From contig NZ_CP040781.1 of assembly GCF_013463155.1 (NCBI RefSeq), positions 372,001 to 436,000 of the forward strand: DNA of 64,000 nucleotides. Direction: 5' to 3'. The first letter of the stretch is position 1. Each line of letters starts with the position of its first letter. The DNA is from Staphylococcus sp. 17KM0847. GTDB lineage: Bacteria; Bacillota; Bacilli; Staphylococcales; Staphylococcaceae. Position numbers and translations under genes: made by a program. The notes under the pieces are model-generated. The model was not told the origin of the DNA. It worked only from the letters and a program-made list of their open reading frames with translations, and searched no databases. Positions 50,032-58,926 of the stretch are shown here, in pieces.

Positions 50032-51060
50032 ATGATTGAGCTAAAGAATATTGTTAAAAAATATGAAAGCAAGTCGAAAACAGTTACTGCGGTAGATCAT
50101 GTCAACTTGGAGATTGGCAAAGGAACGATCTATGGTATTATCGGTTTTTCTGGAGCTGGTAAAAGTACACTCGTTCGACTCTTTAACTATTTAGAGACAC
50201 CGACTTCGGGTGACGTTATTATCGGTGGCGATAATATTGGTACATTAGATAAACAGGCATTACGCCAAAAAAGACAAAAAGTAAGTATGATTTTCCAACA
50301 TTTTAACTTACTATGGTCAAGAACTGTTTTAGATAATATTAAGTTTCCGCTGGAGATAGCTGGTGTATCAAAAGCTGAGGCAACACACAAAGCAGAAGAG
50401 TTAGTCAAAAGAGTAGGACTAGCAGGACGTGAACATGCCTACCCGTCAGAACTTTCGGGAGGACAGAAGCAACGTGTGGGTATTGCAAGAGCATTGGCAA
50501 ATGATCCAGAGGTTTTGCTTTGTGATGAGGCAACCAGTGCATTAGACCCACAAACAACAGATGAAATATTGGATTTATTGTTGCAACTTAAAAAAGAACA
50601 AAACTTAACAATTATTATTATTACACATGAGATGCATGTTATTCGTCGTGTATGTGATGAAGTAGCCGTAATGGAAAATGGACGTGTTATTGAACATGGA
50701 GAAGTATCAGAAGTTTTTGAAAATCCACAACATCAAGTGACGCGTCGATTCGTACAAGAAGATTTACAACCAGAAGACGATTTTAATAGCATTATTAATT
50801 CGTTAAAACTCGAGGCAAATGATTGTATTGTTAAGTTAATATTCGCTGGTGAAAATACGATGCAGCCAGTCGTATCTTATATTGCACAAAAACATCATGT
50901 TGCAGTTAATATTTTGGAAGGTAATATTAAGCATTCTAAATCTGGGTCTGTTGGATTTTTACTTGTACACATTCCGGACATTTCAGGTGATCGCTTTAAT
51001 CAATTAAAACAAGATTTAATTGCACAAAACATTCAAGTAGAGGTGATCGAGCATGGGTAA
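50032..51060 (+). CDS. metN: Methionine ABC transporter, ATP-binding protein
   Basis: MetN drives uptake of D- and L-methionine with MetI and MetQ. The 342-residue protein has Walker A GFSGAGKS (about 38-45), signature [14 protein letters not shown], Walker [14 protein letters not shown], and a C-terminal NIL domain (about 265-340) that senses methionine for transinhibition. ATG 50032 follows AAGGAGGAGC; an in-frame ATG at 50008 lies before that site. metI overlaps by eight bases. Confidence 0.96.
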   Translation: MIELKNIVKKYESKSKTVTAVDHVNLEIGKGTIYGIIGFSGAGKSTLVRLFNYLETPTSGDVIIGGDNIGTLDKQALRQKRQKVSMIFQHFNLLWSRTVLDNIKFPLEIAGVSKAEATHKAEELVKRVGLAGREHAYPSELSGGQKQRVGIARALANDPEVLLCDEATSALDPQTTDEILDLLLQLKKEQNLTIIIITHEMHVIRRVCDEVAVMENGRVIEHGEVSEVFENPQHQVTRRFVQEDLQPEDDFNSIINSLKLEANDCIVKLIFAGENTMQPVVSYIAQKHHVAVNILEGNIKHSKSGSVGFLLVHIPDISGDRFNQLKQDLIAQNIQVEVIEHG

Positions 51061-51748
51061 AAGTTTCAGTGAAATATTACAAGAGATGATTACGATGCCG
51101 AATGTTCGTTGGCCTGATGTATGGATAGCTACATATGAAACATTATATATGACGGTTATTTCAACAGCTTTCTCATTTGTTTTAGGATTAGTATTAGGTG
51201 TTATTTTGTTTTTGACATCTAAAAGTAAATCAAAAGTTGGACGCCTGTTTTATAGTATTGTATCGTTCTTTGTTAACTTATTCCGTGCGATTCCATTTAT
51301 TATTTTGATTCTATTACTTATTCCATTTACAAGTTTGTTACTTGGTACGATTAGTGGTCCTACGGGTGCACTACCAGCACTTATTATTGGCGCTTCTCCG
51401 TTTTATGGTCGCTTAGTTGAAATCGCATTAAAAGAAATCGACAAAGGTGTTATTGAAGCTGCACGTTCAATGGGTTCGACAACATGGACAACCATCTTAA
51501 AAGTGCTTATACCAGAGTCATTACCTGCTTTAATTTCAGGTATTACGGTAACAGCTATTGCCTTAGTAGGTTCGACAGCAGTAGCCGGTGTTATCGGTGC
51601 AGGAGGTCTGGGTAACTTAGCATACTTAACCGGTTTTACACGAAATCAAAATGATGTCATTTTAGTTTCAACCATTCTTATTTTAGTCATCGTTTTTGTA
51701 ATTCAGTTTCTTGGAGATTGGTTTACAAATAAAATAGATAAACGATAA
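51053..51748 (+). CDS. metI: Methionine ABC transporter, permease
   Basis: A 231-residue permease with about five membrane helices and the EAA loop [22 protein letters not shown] that contacts MetN. The start overlaps metN by eight bases, with GAGGTGATCGAG as ribosome site. metQ follows 24 bases later. Confidence 0.96.
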   Translation: MGKSFSEILQEMITMPNVRWPDVWIATYETLYMTVISTAFSFVLGLVLGVILFLTSKSKSKVGRLFYSIVSFFVNLFRAIPFIILILLLIPFTSLLLGTISGPTGALPALIIGASPFYGRLVEIALKEIDKGVIEAARSMGSTTWTTILKVLIPESLPALISGITVTAIALVGSTAVAGVIGAGGLGNLAYLTGFTRNQNDVILVSTILILVIVFVIQFLGDWFTNKIDKR

Positions 51749-51771
51749 TAATTTTAAAGGGGTTTATAAAT

Positions 51772-52587
51772 ATGAAAAGAATTTTATCCGTTGCACTTAT
51801 TTTTGTTTTAACGGTTGCACTTGCTGCTTGTGGAAACAAAGAAGAGAAAAATGACAAAAAGATTGAAGTGGGTGCTTCGCCAGCACCACACGCTGAAATT
51901 TTAGAGGAAGCTAAACCATTGTTGAAAGATAAAGGTTATGATTTAGAAATTAAAACAATTAATGATTATACAACACCGAACAAATTGTTGGATGCAGGTG
52001 AATTGGATGCGAACTTTTTCCAACACACACCTTATTTAGATACTGAGAAAAAAGATAAAAAGTATAAAATCGAATCAGCAGGCAATGTACATTTAGAACC
52101 AATGGCTGTTTATTCACAAAAATATGATAGCTTAAAAGATTTACCGGATGGGGCTGAAATTTTTGTATCAAACAATCCAGCTGAACAAGGACGTTTCCTT
52201 AAGTTCTTTGTGGATGAAGGGTTAATTAAAATAAAAGATGGCGTTAAAATCCAAGACGCTACATTTGATGATATCGTAGAAAACAAAAAGAATATTAAGT
52301 TTAATAGTAAGCAAGCTGCAGAATTTTTACCTAAGACATATCAAAATAATGAAGGGGATGCAGTGATTATCAACTCTAACTTTGCGATTGAGCAAAAGTT
52401 AAACCCACAAAAAGATTCTATTGCAGTTGAAAATGGGAAAGATAATCCATATGCGAACTTAATCGCAGTACAAGAAGGTCACAAAAACGATGAAAAAATC
52501 AAAGCATTGATGGAAGTTTTACAATCTAAAGACATTCAAGACTTCATCACTAAAAAGTATGATGGTGCTGTAACGCCAGCGAAATAA
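51772..52587 (+). CDS. metQ: Methionine-binding lipoprotein MetQ, copy 1
   Basis: A 271-residue NlpA-family substrate-binding lipoprotein. The signal peptide ends in lipobox LAAC (C20), to be processed by Lgt and signal peptidase II. The mature part has the family motifs SPAPHAEILE, DANFFQHTPYL, NNPAEQGRFL and DGAVTPAK. AAAGGGG precedes ATG. It is 138 bases before the second copy. Confidence 0.95.
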   Translation: MKRILSVALIFVLTVALAACGNKEEKNDKKIEVGASPAPHAEILEEAKPLLKDKGYDLEIKTINDYTTPNKLLDAGELDANFFQHTPYLDTEKKDKKYKIESAGNVHLEPMAVYSQKYDSLKDLPDGAEIFVSNNPAEQGRFLKFFVDEGLIKIKDGVKIQDATFDDIVENKKNIKFNSKQAAEFLPKTYQNNEGDAVIINSNFAIEQKLNPQKDSIAVENGKDNPYANLIAVQEGHKNDEKIKALMEVLQSKDIQDFITKKYDGAVTPAK

Positions 52588-52724
52588 GATGTGCTTTGAC
52601 AAGTAAATAAGAAGATGGGGGTAGGATAGGCGATGCACTGAGCAATGATTTGACAGTGTATGACACGCTATGATGCTAACCTCGTCTTCTTTAATTTTAC
52701 ATAGAAAATGAAAGGGGTATTCTG

Positions 52725-53546
52725 ATGAGAAAGATAGCATTGATGATAACAGGGATTGCAGCGTTACTACTTGTGTTAGCAGGGTGCGGTAATACGAAAG
52801 AAGCAAATAAAGAAGACAAGAAAATCGTCGTTGCGGCAACACCAACGCCACACGGTGAAGTAGTTAAAAAAGCAGGGGAAATATTGAAAAAAGACGGCTA
52901 TGATGTAGAAGTGAGAGAAGTGAACGACTACAAAATTCCGAACAAACTTTTGGACAAAGGGGACGTCGATGCGAATATGTTCCAACACGTGCCATACTTA
53001 AAGGCCGAGCAAAAATCGCACGGCTATCAAATTGAAGAGGTGGGCAAAGTGTTGACAACGCCAATGGGTGTCTATAGTAAAAAGCACAAAAGCTTGAAAG
53101 ACTTGCCAGATGGCGCCAAAATTTACATTTCAAACAATCCAGCTGAAGAAGGACGCTTTTTATCATTTTTCGTTAAAGAAGGTCTCATCAAAATTAAAGA
53201 CGGCGTCAAAATTGAAGATGCCAAGCTAGACGATATTGTCGAAAACAAAAAGCATTTGGAGTTCGATAATCAACAAGGCGCAGAGTTTTTGCCAAAAACA
53301 TACAATAACAATGAAGGTGATGCGGTCATTATGAACTCAAACTATGCGATTGATAATGGCTTGAAACCATTGAAAGATAGCATTGCCGTTGAAGATGAGT
53401 CTTCACCATTTGCCAATATTTTAGCTGTACAAAAAGGGCACAAAGACGACAAAAAATTCCAAGACTTGATCAAAGCATTGCAATCCGATGAAGTGCGTGA
53501 CTATATCAATGAAGAATTTGACGGTGCCGTAATTCCAGCGAAATAA
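52725..53546 (+). CDS. metQ2: Methionine-binding lipoprotein MetQ, copy 2
   Basis: A 273-residue paralogue of the preceding gene, with lipobox LAGC (C21) and the same motifs (TPTPHGEVVK, DANMFQHVPYL, NNPAEEGRFL, DGAVIPAK). The two agree over long blocks in the C-terminal half but differ at many positions, so the duplication is not new. This copy uses more G/C-ending codons (GAC, GTC, AAG) than copy 1. AAAGGGG precedes ATG. It may widen ligand range to another amino acid or methionine form, or add affinity. A fragment of a further metQ tail seems to be left at 56703. Confidence 0.92.
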   Translation: MRKIALMITGIAALLLVLAGCGNTKEANKEDKKIVVAATPTPHGEVVKKAGEILKKDGYDVEVREVNDYKIPNKLLDKGDVDANMFQHVPYLKAEQKSHGYQIEEVGKVLTTPMGVYSKKHKSLKDLPDGAKIYISNNPAEEGRFLSFFVKEGLIKIKDGVKIEDAKLDDIVENKKHLEFDNQQGAEFLPKTYNNNEGDAVIMNSNYAIDNGLKPLKDSIAVEDESSPFANILAVQKGHKDDKKFQDLIKALQSDEVRDYINEEFDGAVIPAK

Positions 53547-53551
53547 TCGTT

Positions 53552-53651
53552 AACAAAACGCCCCTTATCCTACATGAATAGTGGATAAGAGGCGTTTTGC
53601 GCTAATAAGTCCTCTCAACTAAAAGCGTTGAGTCAGATACTTATTGCTCTA
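53552..53651 (+). repeat. 100-bp direct repeat, left copy
   Basis: This block begins AACAAAACGCCCCTTATCC and ends TTATTGCTCTA. It is 98/100 identical to 56736-56835. Its first half is the metQ2 terminator. The two copies bracket the inserted accessory segment. Confidence 0.93.
53554..53599. terminator. Terminator after metQ2 (inside left repeat)
   Basis: CAAAACGCC/GGCGTTTTG plus CTTATCC/GGATAAG form a 17-position stem with one mismatch; it works in both directions. Confidence 0.85.
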
Positions 53652-53822
53652 GGGCTGAGACATTGTAGATGCCATTCTTCCTTAGAAAACTACAAAGCAT
53701 AAAATGGCAGTAGGTATCGGAAGTGAAAATGCGTTTTAACAAACTTTTTCCACTTCTCGTTACCCTTGCCGGGGTGGGACGACGAAAACGTTTAAGATTA
53801 ATACGTTTTCTGTCCCACTCCC
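53651..53822 (+). repeat. Intergenic hairpin element, copy 2
   Basis: It opens AGGGCTGAGACATTG, contains a TGCCATT/AATGGCA stem and a GGAAGTG/CACTTC stem, and ends in a strong hairpin GGGGTGGGAC (53771-53780) with GTCCCACTCC (53812-53821) plus inner GAAAACG/CGTTTTC. It has the same plan as the element after secG (30689-30858) with diverged, compensating stem bases. Confidence 0.65.
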
Positions 53823-53936
53823 GTTCCTACGATTAGTCAAGAACTTTATTCAAGTGAGCACTAAAAAAGACATCACTAAATAAACCTACAACAGTAAAAG
53901 TTTTTTGAATATGTTAACATAGGGTTGGATAGGTTA

Positions 53937-54325
53937 TCAGTGTGGTGACATTCGATAATCGTATTCTTTATTGTTAATAACTAAGTGATGAATAGTTTTT
54001 AACAGCTTGTTCACACAAGCAATTATCGCAGTCTTATGGCCTTTTCCATAAGGCTGTTCTTTTAATTTATAGTAGTAATCAACGATATGGCTGGCATATA
54101 ACCTTTGTCCCTTTAATATGTTTTGTATAACGATATAAAATAATGCTCTTGCGTGCTTGTTTCCCCGTTTATTAATTTTGTCTTTGTAATGTGTTTTTCC
54201 GGACTGGTATCTTTTTATATCAATGCCAATATAAGCATTCAACTGTTTGTGAGAAGAAAAAGCACGTATATCCCCTAGCTCCCCAATAATCATAGCTGCA
54301 GTTAACTCACCAATGCCTGCGAAAG
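53937..54325 (-). pseudogene. IS110-family transposase, C-terminal remnant
   Basis: The minus-strand frame encodes the Transposase_20 C-terminal domain of IS110 enzymes: GIGELTAAMIIGELGDIRAF, LNAYIGIDIKRYQSG and INKRGNKHARALFY. The N-terminal DEDD catalytic domain is gone: near 54325 the sequence passes directly into an IS4 fragment on the other strand. It cannot transpose on its own. Confidence 0.88.
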
Positions 54326-54326
54326 C

Positions 54327-54858
54327 GATCAAAACAACCTTGATATTTTCATAGATGATAAGGAATGTACGTATGTTTTTGATCGTGGCTATATGAACTA
54401 TGAACGCTTTGATTGCATGTTTGACATATGATGTAGCTGAAAGTCATAATGTTCTATCAGATCAAATGGTTTATATTGGTACGCCACAAAACCGTTCAGA
54501 GAATCCATATCGGTTATTAAAAGTCTATGACCATTCTGGCAAGCTGTTTTTGATTATTACGACGAGATTCGACTTATCCCCAGAAGAAATAGCGGATATT
54601 TACCAATCACGTTGGGCAATTGAGCTCTTTTTCAAATGGGTTAAACAACATGTGAATATCAAAAAATTTTATGGACACTCACAAACAGCTGTAACCAATC
54701 AAGTGTATATCACATTGATTGTGTACTGTCTTAATGTTTTAATGAAACTCAAGACCAACAGTCAAAAGACACTTCTACAAATCGTTCGATTACTTAAAGC
54801 TGTAATTTGGGAAGATCCAAAAAATTGGCTAAAAAATATTAAAGAGACAGTACCATAA
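54327..54858 (+). pseudogene. IS4-family transposase remnant, 5'-truncated and frameshifted
   Basis: Reading from about 54327, DQNNLDIFIDDKECTYVFDR continues with GYMNYERFDCM, which is the central IS4 DDE region. The frame then breaks at a stop near 54426 and resumes in another frame at about 54430 (ESHNVLSDQMVYIG), with roughly 25 residues of the family missing. The C-terminal YREK motif is intact (YQSRWAIELFFKWVK). Start and terminal repeats are absent, so it is inactive. Confidence 0.88.
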
Positions 54859-55098
54859 CACACAGTCTTGTTTGTCACGATTGCCATGCGAAATTGAATA
54901 TGTCAAAAAATGGATGATTACTACCTTTATTAAAGTGTTTTCCTTTTTGGGATTCAAACAAAACAATTTAGTTCAGAATATTCTGTATGGTTTTGTGCGA
55001 CACTAGTGATTGAAGTTGAAATGACGAAATTCCTTCAATTTGATACGCAAAAATGAATCAATAGTTAAAAAATACTATGATTTTTGTAGCATATACTG
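54859..55098. other. Non-coding DNA between IS4 remnant and the ncRNA/Abi unit
   Basis: No ORF, terminator or clear IS end is seen. Confidence 0.4.
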
Positions 55099-55104
55099 TA
55101 TAAT
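55099..55104 (+). promoter_or_regulatory. -10 box of the Abi-associated RNA
   Basis: TATAAT at 55099-55104, preceded by CTG as a near extended -10; the -35 is poor. Transcription would begin near 55111. Confidence 0.55.
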
Positions 55105-55110
55105 ATGAAA

Positions 55111-55170
55111 TGTAAAGATCAGTTTATGAGGGTTTGTTATACGTGAATTCGTATAGGAAACCCCTTTTTT
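55111..55170 (+). ncRNA. Candidate AbiF-type small RNA upstream of the Abi_2 gene
   Basis: The predicted transcript of about 60 nt has a 20-nt unpaired 5' part and then a two-part hairpin: GGGTTT (55130-55135) with AAACCC (55158-55163), a 2x2 internal loop, and TATACG (55138-55143) with CGTATA (55150-55155) around TGAATT. C then T6 completes a rho-independent terminator. Rfam contains an abiF RNA motif found immediately upstream of Abi_2-type genes, and such RNAs are reported to restrain the HEPN protein. The layout here fits; homology to that model is not tested. Confidence 0.65.
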
Positions 55171-55189
55171 ATGAGGTGGATGGTTAAAA

Positions 55190-56380
55190 ATGGAGGAGAA
55201 AAAATATCGAAGTCATCGTAAAAGACTTGAATTATTAAGAAATAGAAGAATGAGTATACCAATTAATTCGAGTAAAGAAAGAAATATTATAAAAAAATAT
55301 AACTATTATACTTTGGTTAATGGGTACAAAGATCCCTTTTTGGTTAATAGAAGAGATTATCCTGCAGATTATCCTCAAAATGAAGATTTATACATAAGGG
55401 GTACAAATCCATCGCATTTAGAGGCGCTATTAAATTGTGACAATAATTTAAGAAATATATTTTTAAAAAGATTATTATTTATAGAAGAAGAAATTAAGAA
55501 CGCTATAGTGGAATCTTTTTATGACTACTATTCGAAAAACCTAACAAGCAAACACAAAAAAGATAATTTACATAGAGAAAATGAGTATTTAAGAAGAGAT
55601 TATTATGATTTAAATAATAATAAAAAGAAAATAATAATGTATAAAAGCGGGAAAATAAAGATTTTTGATTCTGAATTTAGTGATATTCCATCAGATAAAC
55701 CTATAAAAAATTGCAAAAAAGGGGAAATTAAAAGAGTAAATCAATATGAAGAATTTGTTTCTAATGTGTATGGAACAATAAGCAGGCAAAGAAACAAAAA
55801 ACAGTCTTTGAAATATTATTTAGATAACCATAGATATATACCTATGTGGGTGCTTGTTCAAGTATTAACATTCGGAAATATATCGAAAATGTTTGATATC
55901 CAAATATTTGAAGTTCGAAAACAAATTGTAAATATACTTAATTTGAATAGCGGAAATTTAAACTTGAATGAAAATTTCCATACAATTTCCAACATATTTA
56001 ATATTTTGAACATTTATAGGAATATTAGTGCTCACGGTGAAAGGCTTTTTTGTACATCTACTAAAATTGAAATTGATGATGATTATCAAAAATTCAGTTT
56101 ATTATTACCAGGTTATAATAGAGTGGAACGTTGTCATAAAAGGAACGTAGAATTATATGCTCGAGAATTCACTACTTTACAAAGAAGAAAAAATGGTCTG
56201 TTCAAACTTATTTTTTGTATAAGTCTTTTTTTAAACAAAACTGAATTGAAAAAACTAGTTAAAGAAATAAAAAAAGAATTAAAAGATTTAGAAAGTGTTT
56301 TAAAATCAACTAGTTATAATAATGTTTTGTTTATGATGGGGTTGGATTTTGATTGGGAAGAAAGGTTATTAAATCGTTAA
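55190..56380 (+). CDS. Abi_2 (AbiD/AbiF-like) HEPN abortive-infection protein
   Basis: A 396-residue protein resembling the Abi_2 family. Support: the TNPSHLEALLNCDNNLRNIFLKRL and IEEEIKNAIVESFYDYY helices near 73-112, the PMWVLVQVLTFGNISKMF segment (218-235), and the HEPN RNase motif R-x4-H (R277 NISA H282) in IYRNISAHGERLF. Such proteins cleave RNA to stop phage replication at the cost of the cell. GAGGTGG lies eleven bases before ATG 55190, right after the terminator of the small RNA. It is very A+T-rich with many ATA and AGA codons, unlike flanking backbone genes, which indicates transfer. Its own terminator follows at 56513. Confidence 0.85.
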   Translation: MEEKKYRSHRKRLELLRNRRMSIPINSSKERNIIKKYNYYTLVNGYKDPFLVNRRDYPADYPQNEDLYIRGTNPSHLEALLNCDNNLRNIFLKRLLFIEEEIKNAIVESFYDYYSKNLTSKHKKDNLHRENEYLRRDYYDLNNNKKKIIMYKSGKIKIFDSEFSDIPSDKPIKNCKKGEIKRVNQYEEFVSNVYGTISRQRNKKQSLKYYLDNHRYIPMWVLVQVLTFGNISKMFDIQIFEVRKQIVNILNLNSGNLNLNENFHTISNIFNILNIYRNISAHGERLFCTSTKIEIDDDYQKFSLLLPGYNRVERCHKRNVELYAREFTTLQRRKNGLFKLIFCISLFLNKTELKKLVKEIKKELKDLESVLKSTSYNNVLFMMGLDFDWEERLLNR

Positions 56381-56735
56381 AATAGTTGAATTAAGTTGAG
56401 AAATGAGAAATACAATAGGTAGGGTTAGTATTATAAAAGAGATACAGACAAAATTGTTCGTTACTAAAATATTTTAATTTGTAGTAGTTTGTAGTATGTT
56501 AATAAATAAGTCTGACGCATGGAATGTATGCTTCAGTTTTTCGCCAGTTTTAAAAATTAATTTGCTCTTAAAATAAAAAGGGCGAGATATTGATAGAAAG
56601 TGCGAGGTCATGAAAGAATTTTACGATTAAGAACGTCTATAACCCTTGATATAACAACACTTTGAATAACTAAGAATAACCACCGATATAAGTGCAATTA
56701 TCCCAGCGAAATAATTATTCATTTTATTAAGAACC
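56381..56735. other. Non-coding DNA after the Abi gene, with metQ-tail remnant
   Basis: CCAGCGAAATAAT at 56703-56715 is identical to the end of metQ2 (53535-53547), and the bases before it (AGTGCAATTAT) resemble that gene's end. TTGATATAAC occurs at 56646-56655. No ORF is seen. Confidence 0.55.
56513..56541 (+). terminator. Probable terminator after the Abi gene
   Basis: CTGACGCAT and ATGCTTCAG form an imperfect stem, followed by TTTTT. Confidence 0.55.
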
Positions 56736-56835
56736 AACAAAACGCCCCTTATCCTACATGAATAGTGGATAAGAGGCGTTTTGCGCTAATAAGTCCTCCC
56801 AACTAAAAGAGTTGAGTCAGATACTTATTGCTCTA
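56736..56835 (+). repeat. 100-bp direct repeat, right copy
   Basis: 98/100 identical to 53552-53651; the two differences are C/T in CCTC(C/T)CAACT and A/C in AAAAG(A/C)GTTG. Its stem (56738-56783) is a functional-looking bidirectional terminator. Immediately after it the sequence diverges from the left copy. Confidence 0.93.
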
Positions 56836-56915
56836 CTTGAATGTTATTCTAGCGTTACTTTACTTAAATATCAAGTGTGGATGTCATCTGTCCTTATTCT
56901 AATGCGCTATGACAA

Positions 56916-57764
56916 TCAATCTTTTGTGAAGATGCCAAGAATATAGCTGATCACAAAACCTAGACCGAGTGTTACGATCGACACCAGCCAAGTGAGTGGG
57001 CTAGTAGGCAGTCCGGGATAAACGGAAAACAAGGAGCCGATGACGAGCCCTAAAATCGCGGCGTATGTCATAAAAGTATAGTGCTGTAATAAGTAGGTGA
57101 TCAGTTTACTTGCAATAAGAAAACCGGTCACAACACCTAAACCGACTGTCATAATGACAGGTAGAGCTGCAAAGTTCAACCGAACTATCTCTGAAATTGA
57201 ATAAGTGACTGTACTATAAACGCCGAAAAGTAATAGAATGAATGATCCTGAAATACCAGGTAACAACATCGCACTAGAGGCGCATATTCCAGCAATAAAG
57301 TATTTAAATAACATAGGCATCGATAAATCAATATATGATGGAGCACCGTGAGTAGTGTCACCTTTGAAAAAAGCCATTGCACCTAAAAGGACAATAGAGA
57401 TAATCATAATCAACCAATGTCGGATTGTAAATGTTTGTTTGACTTTGGAAATCCGGAGTAAAAAAGGGATGACGCCTAAGATGAGACCAAAGAAAAAGAA
57501 CATAGTCGGTACTTCATGAGCTGCAAGCAGATAGTTAATAACACTGCTTAAAATACCTATTGCTAAGCCCATTCCAATTACAATAGGAAGTAAAAAAGAA
57601 AAGCTCTTTTTAAAGTTTTTGGAAAATATACCGCTGACTGATGCGATAAAGTCATCATATATACCGAGAAGTAGTGCGATTGTACCACCACTCACTCCCG
57701 GAATTAAATCACTAATCCCCATTGCAAAGCCACGAGGAATGTTTGAAAGTTTGAATTTAGACAT
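56916..57764 (-). CDS. popT: Undecaprenyl-phosphate translocase (DUF368)
   Basis: The 282-residue polytopic membrane protein belongs to DUF368: GISDLIPGVSGGTIALLLGIYD near the N-terminus and the inverted second copy SAMLLPGISGSFILLLFGVY. DUF368 members were recently shown in S. aureus (PopT) and Vibrio to flip undecaprenyl phosphate back across the membrane for wall synthesis. The start is ATG 57764 with GGACGC upstream; in-frame codons before it lack a ribosome site. It is transcribed toward the metQ/Abi insertion and away from suf. Confidence 0.9.
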   Translation of the reverse strand: MSKFKLSNIPRGFAMGISDLIPGVSGGTIALLLGIYDDFIASVSGIFSKNFKKSFSFLLPIVIGMGLAIGILSSVINYLLAAHEVPTMFFFFGLILGVIPFLLRISKVKQTFTIRHWLIMIISIVLLGAMAFFKGDTTHGAPSYIDLSMPMLFKYFIAGICASSAMLLPGISGSFILLLFGVYSTVTYSISEIVRLNFAALPVIMTVGLGVVTGFLIASKLITYLLQHYTFMTYAAILGLVIGSLFSVYPGLPTSPLTWLVSIVTLGLGFVISYILGIFTKD

Positions 57765-58010
57765 AAAAAGCGTCCTTTCTGTATCGGTCATTTTATCATA
57801 CCATAATATGATAATAAGTGTGAGTTTAAACATACAAAGTATATTTATGCGTTCGTATAATCTGATCTGGTGTCTCCATTAGTGCCTATAAAAGAGATAG
57901 ATATATATTATTTCTTGATTGAGAACAGACCCACTACTATTATCAATAACCTTTCTCATATTAGATTTATTAAAGATTCATGTCGAAAGCGCTTTTAGAA
58001 CCCGAAAAGG

Positions 58011-58039
58011 TTTATCATTCGATTTATTTCCGTTATAAT
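58011..58039 (+). promoter_or_regulatory. Predicted suf operon promoter
   Basis: TTTATC (58011-58016), 17 bases, TATAAT (58034-58039). The leader to sufC is then about 85 bases. Confidence 0.5.
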
Positions 58040-58131
58040 AGGCATGTAGAAAATAAGAATAATTTTGACGTTACTTTAAAATTATTATAAACTAGTTTAA
58101 GGAATTAAACATTTATTTGGAGGGAATATCA

Positions 58132-58902
58132 ATGCCATCAGTATTAGAAATTAAAGATTTACACGTATCTATAGATGATAAAGAAATCTTAAAAGGTGTT
58201 AACTTAACGATTAACACGGGTGAAATTCATGCGATTATGGGGCCGAATGGTACAGGTAAGTCCACTTTATCTTCTGCGATTATGGGTCATCCATCATTTG
58301 AAATTACAAAAGGTGAAGTATTGTTAGATGGTGTCAATGTACTTGAGTTAGAAGTGGATGAGCGTGCAAAAGCAGGCTTATTTTTAGCGATGCAATATCC
58401 ATCAGAAATCACAGGTGTGACTAATGCTGACTTTATGCGTTCAGCAATCAATGCACAACGTGAAGAAGGCCAAGAAATTAACTTGATGCAATTCATCAAA
58501 AAGTTAGATAAACAAATGGACTTTTTAGAGATGGATAAAGATATGGCACAACGCTATTTAAATGAAGGTTTCTCAGGTGGGGAGAAGAAACGTAACGAAA
58601 TTTTACAACTCATGATGCTACAACCTAAGTTTGCAATTCTTGACGAAATTGACTCAGGGCTTGATATCGATGCTTTAAAAGTTGTGTCTAAAGGTATCAA
58701 CGAAATGCGTGGAGATGAGTTTGGTTCATTAATTATTACGCACTATCAGCGCTTGTTAAACTACATCACACCTGACCAAGTACACGTAATGTATAACGGA
58801 ATCATCGTAAAAACGGGTGGTGCAGAGTTAGCAAAACGTTTAGAAGAAGAAGGTTACGAGTGGGTTAAAGAAGAATACGAAGCAGTACAAGCTAACCAAT
58901 AA
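58132..58902 (+). CDS. sufC: Fe-S cluster assembly ATPase SufC
   Basis: SufC is the ABC-type ATPase of the SufBCD scaffold. The 256-residue protein has Walker A GPNGTGKST (about 35-43), signature FSGGEKKRNEILQ, and Walker B FAILDEIDSGLD. ATG 58132 follows TGGAGGG; an in-frame codon at 58117 lacks a ribosome site. It is first in sufCDSUB, the order usual in Firmicutes, where Suf is the main Fe-S assembly system. Confidence 0.97.
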   Translation: MPSVLEIKDLHVSIDDKEILKGVNLTINTGEIHAIMGPNGTGKSTLSSAIMGHPSFEITKGEVLLDGVNVLELEVDERAKAGLFLAMQYPSEITGVTNADFMRSAINAQREEGQEINLMQFIKKLDKQMDFLEMDKDMAQRYLNEGFSGGEKKRNEILQLMMLQPKFAILDEIDSGLDIDALKVVSKGINEMRGDEFGSLIITHYQRLLNYITPDQVHVMYNGIIVKTGGAELAKRLEEEGYEWVKEEYEAVQANQ

Positions 58903-58926
58903 TCATCAATTTAGGAGGAAATAATT

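Noticed and set aside
54400-54858. A complete small gene starting at ATG 54400
   Set aside because: The first part is out of frame with the true IS4 frame upstream; it is a frameshifted transposase remnant.
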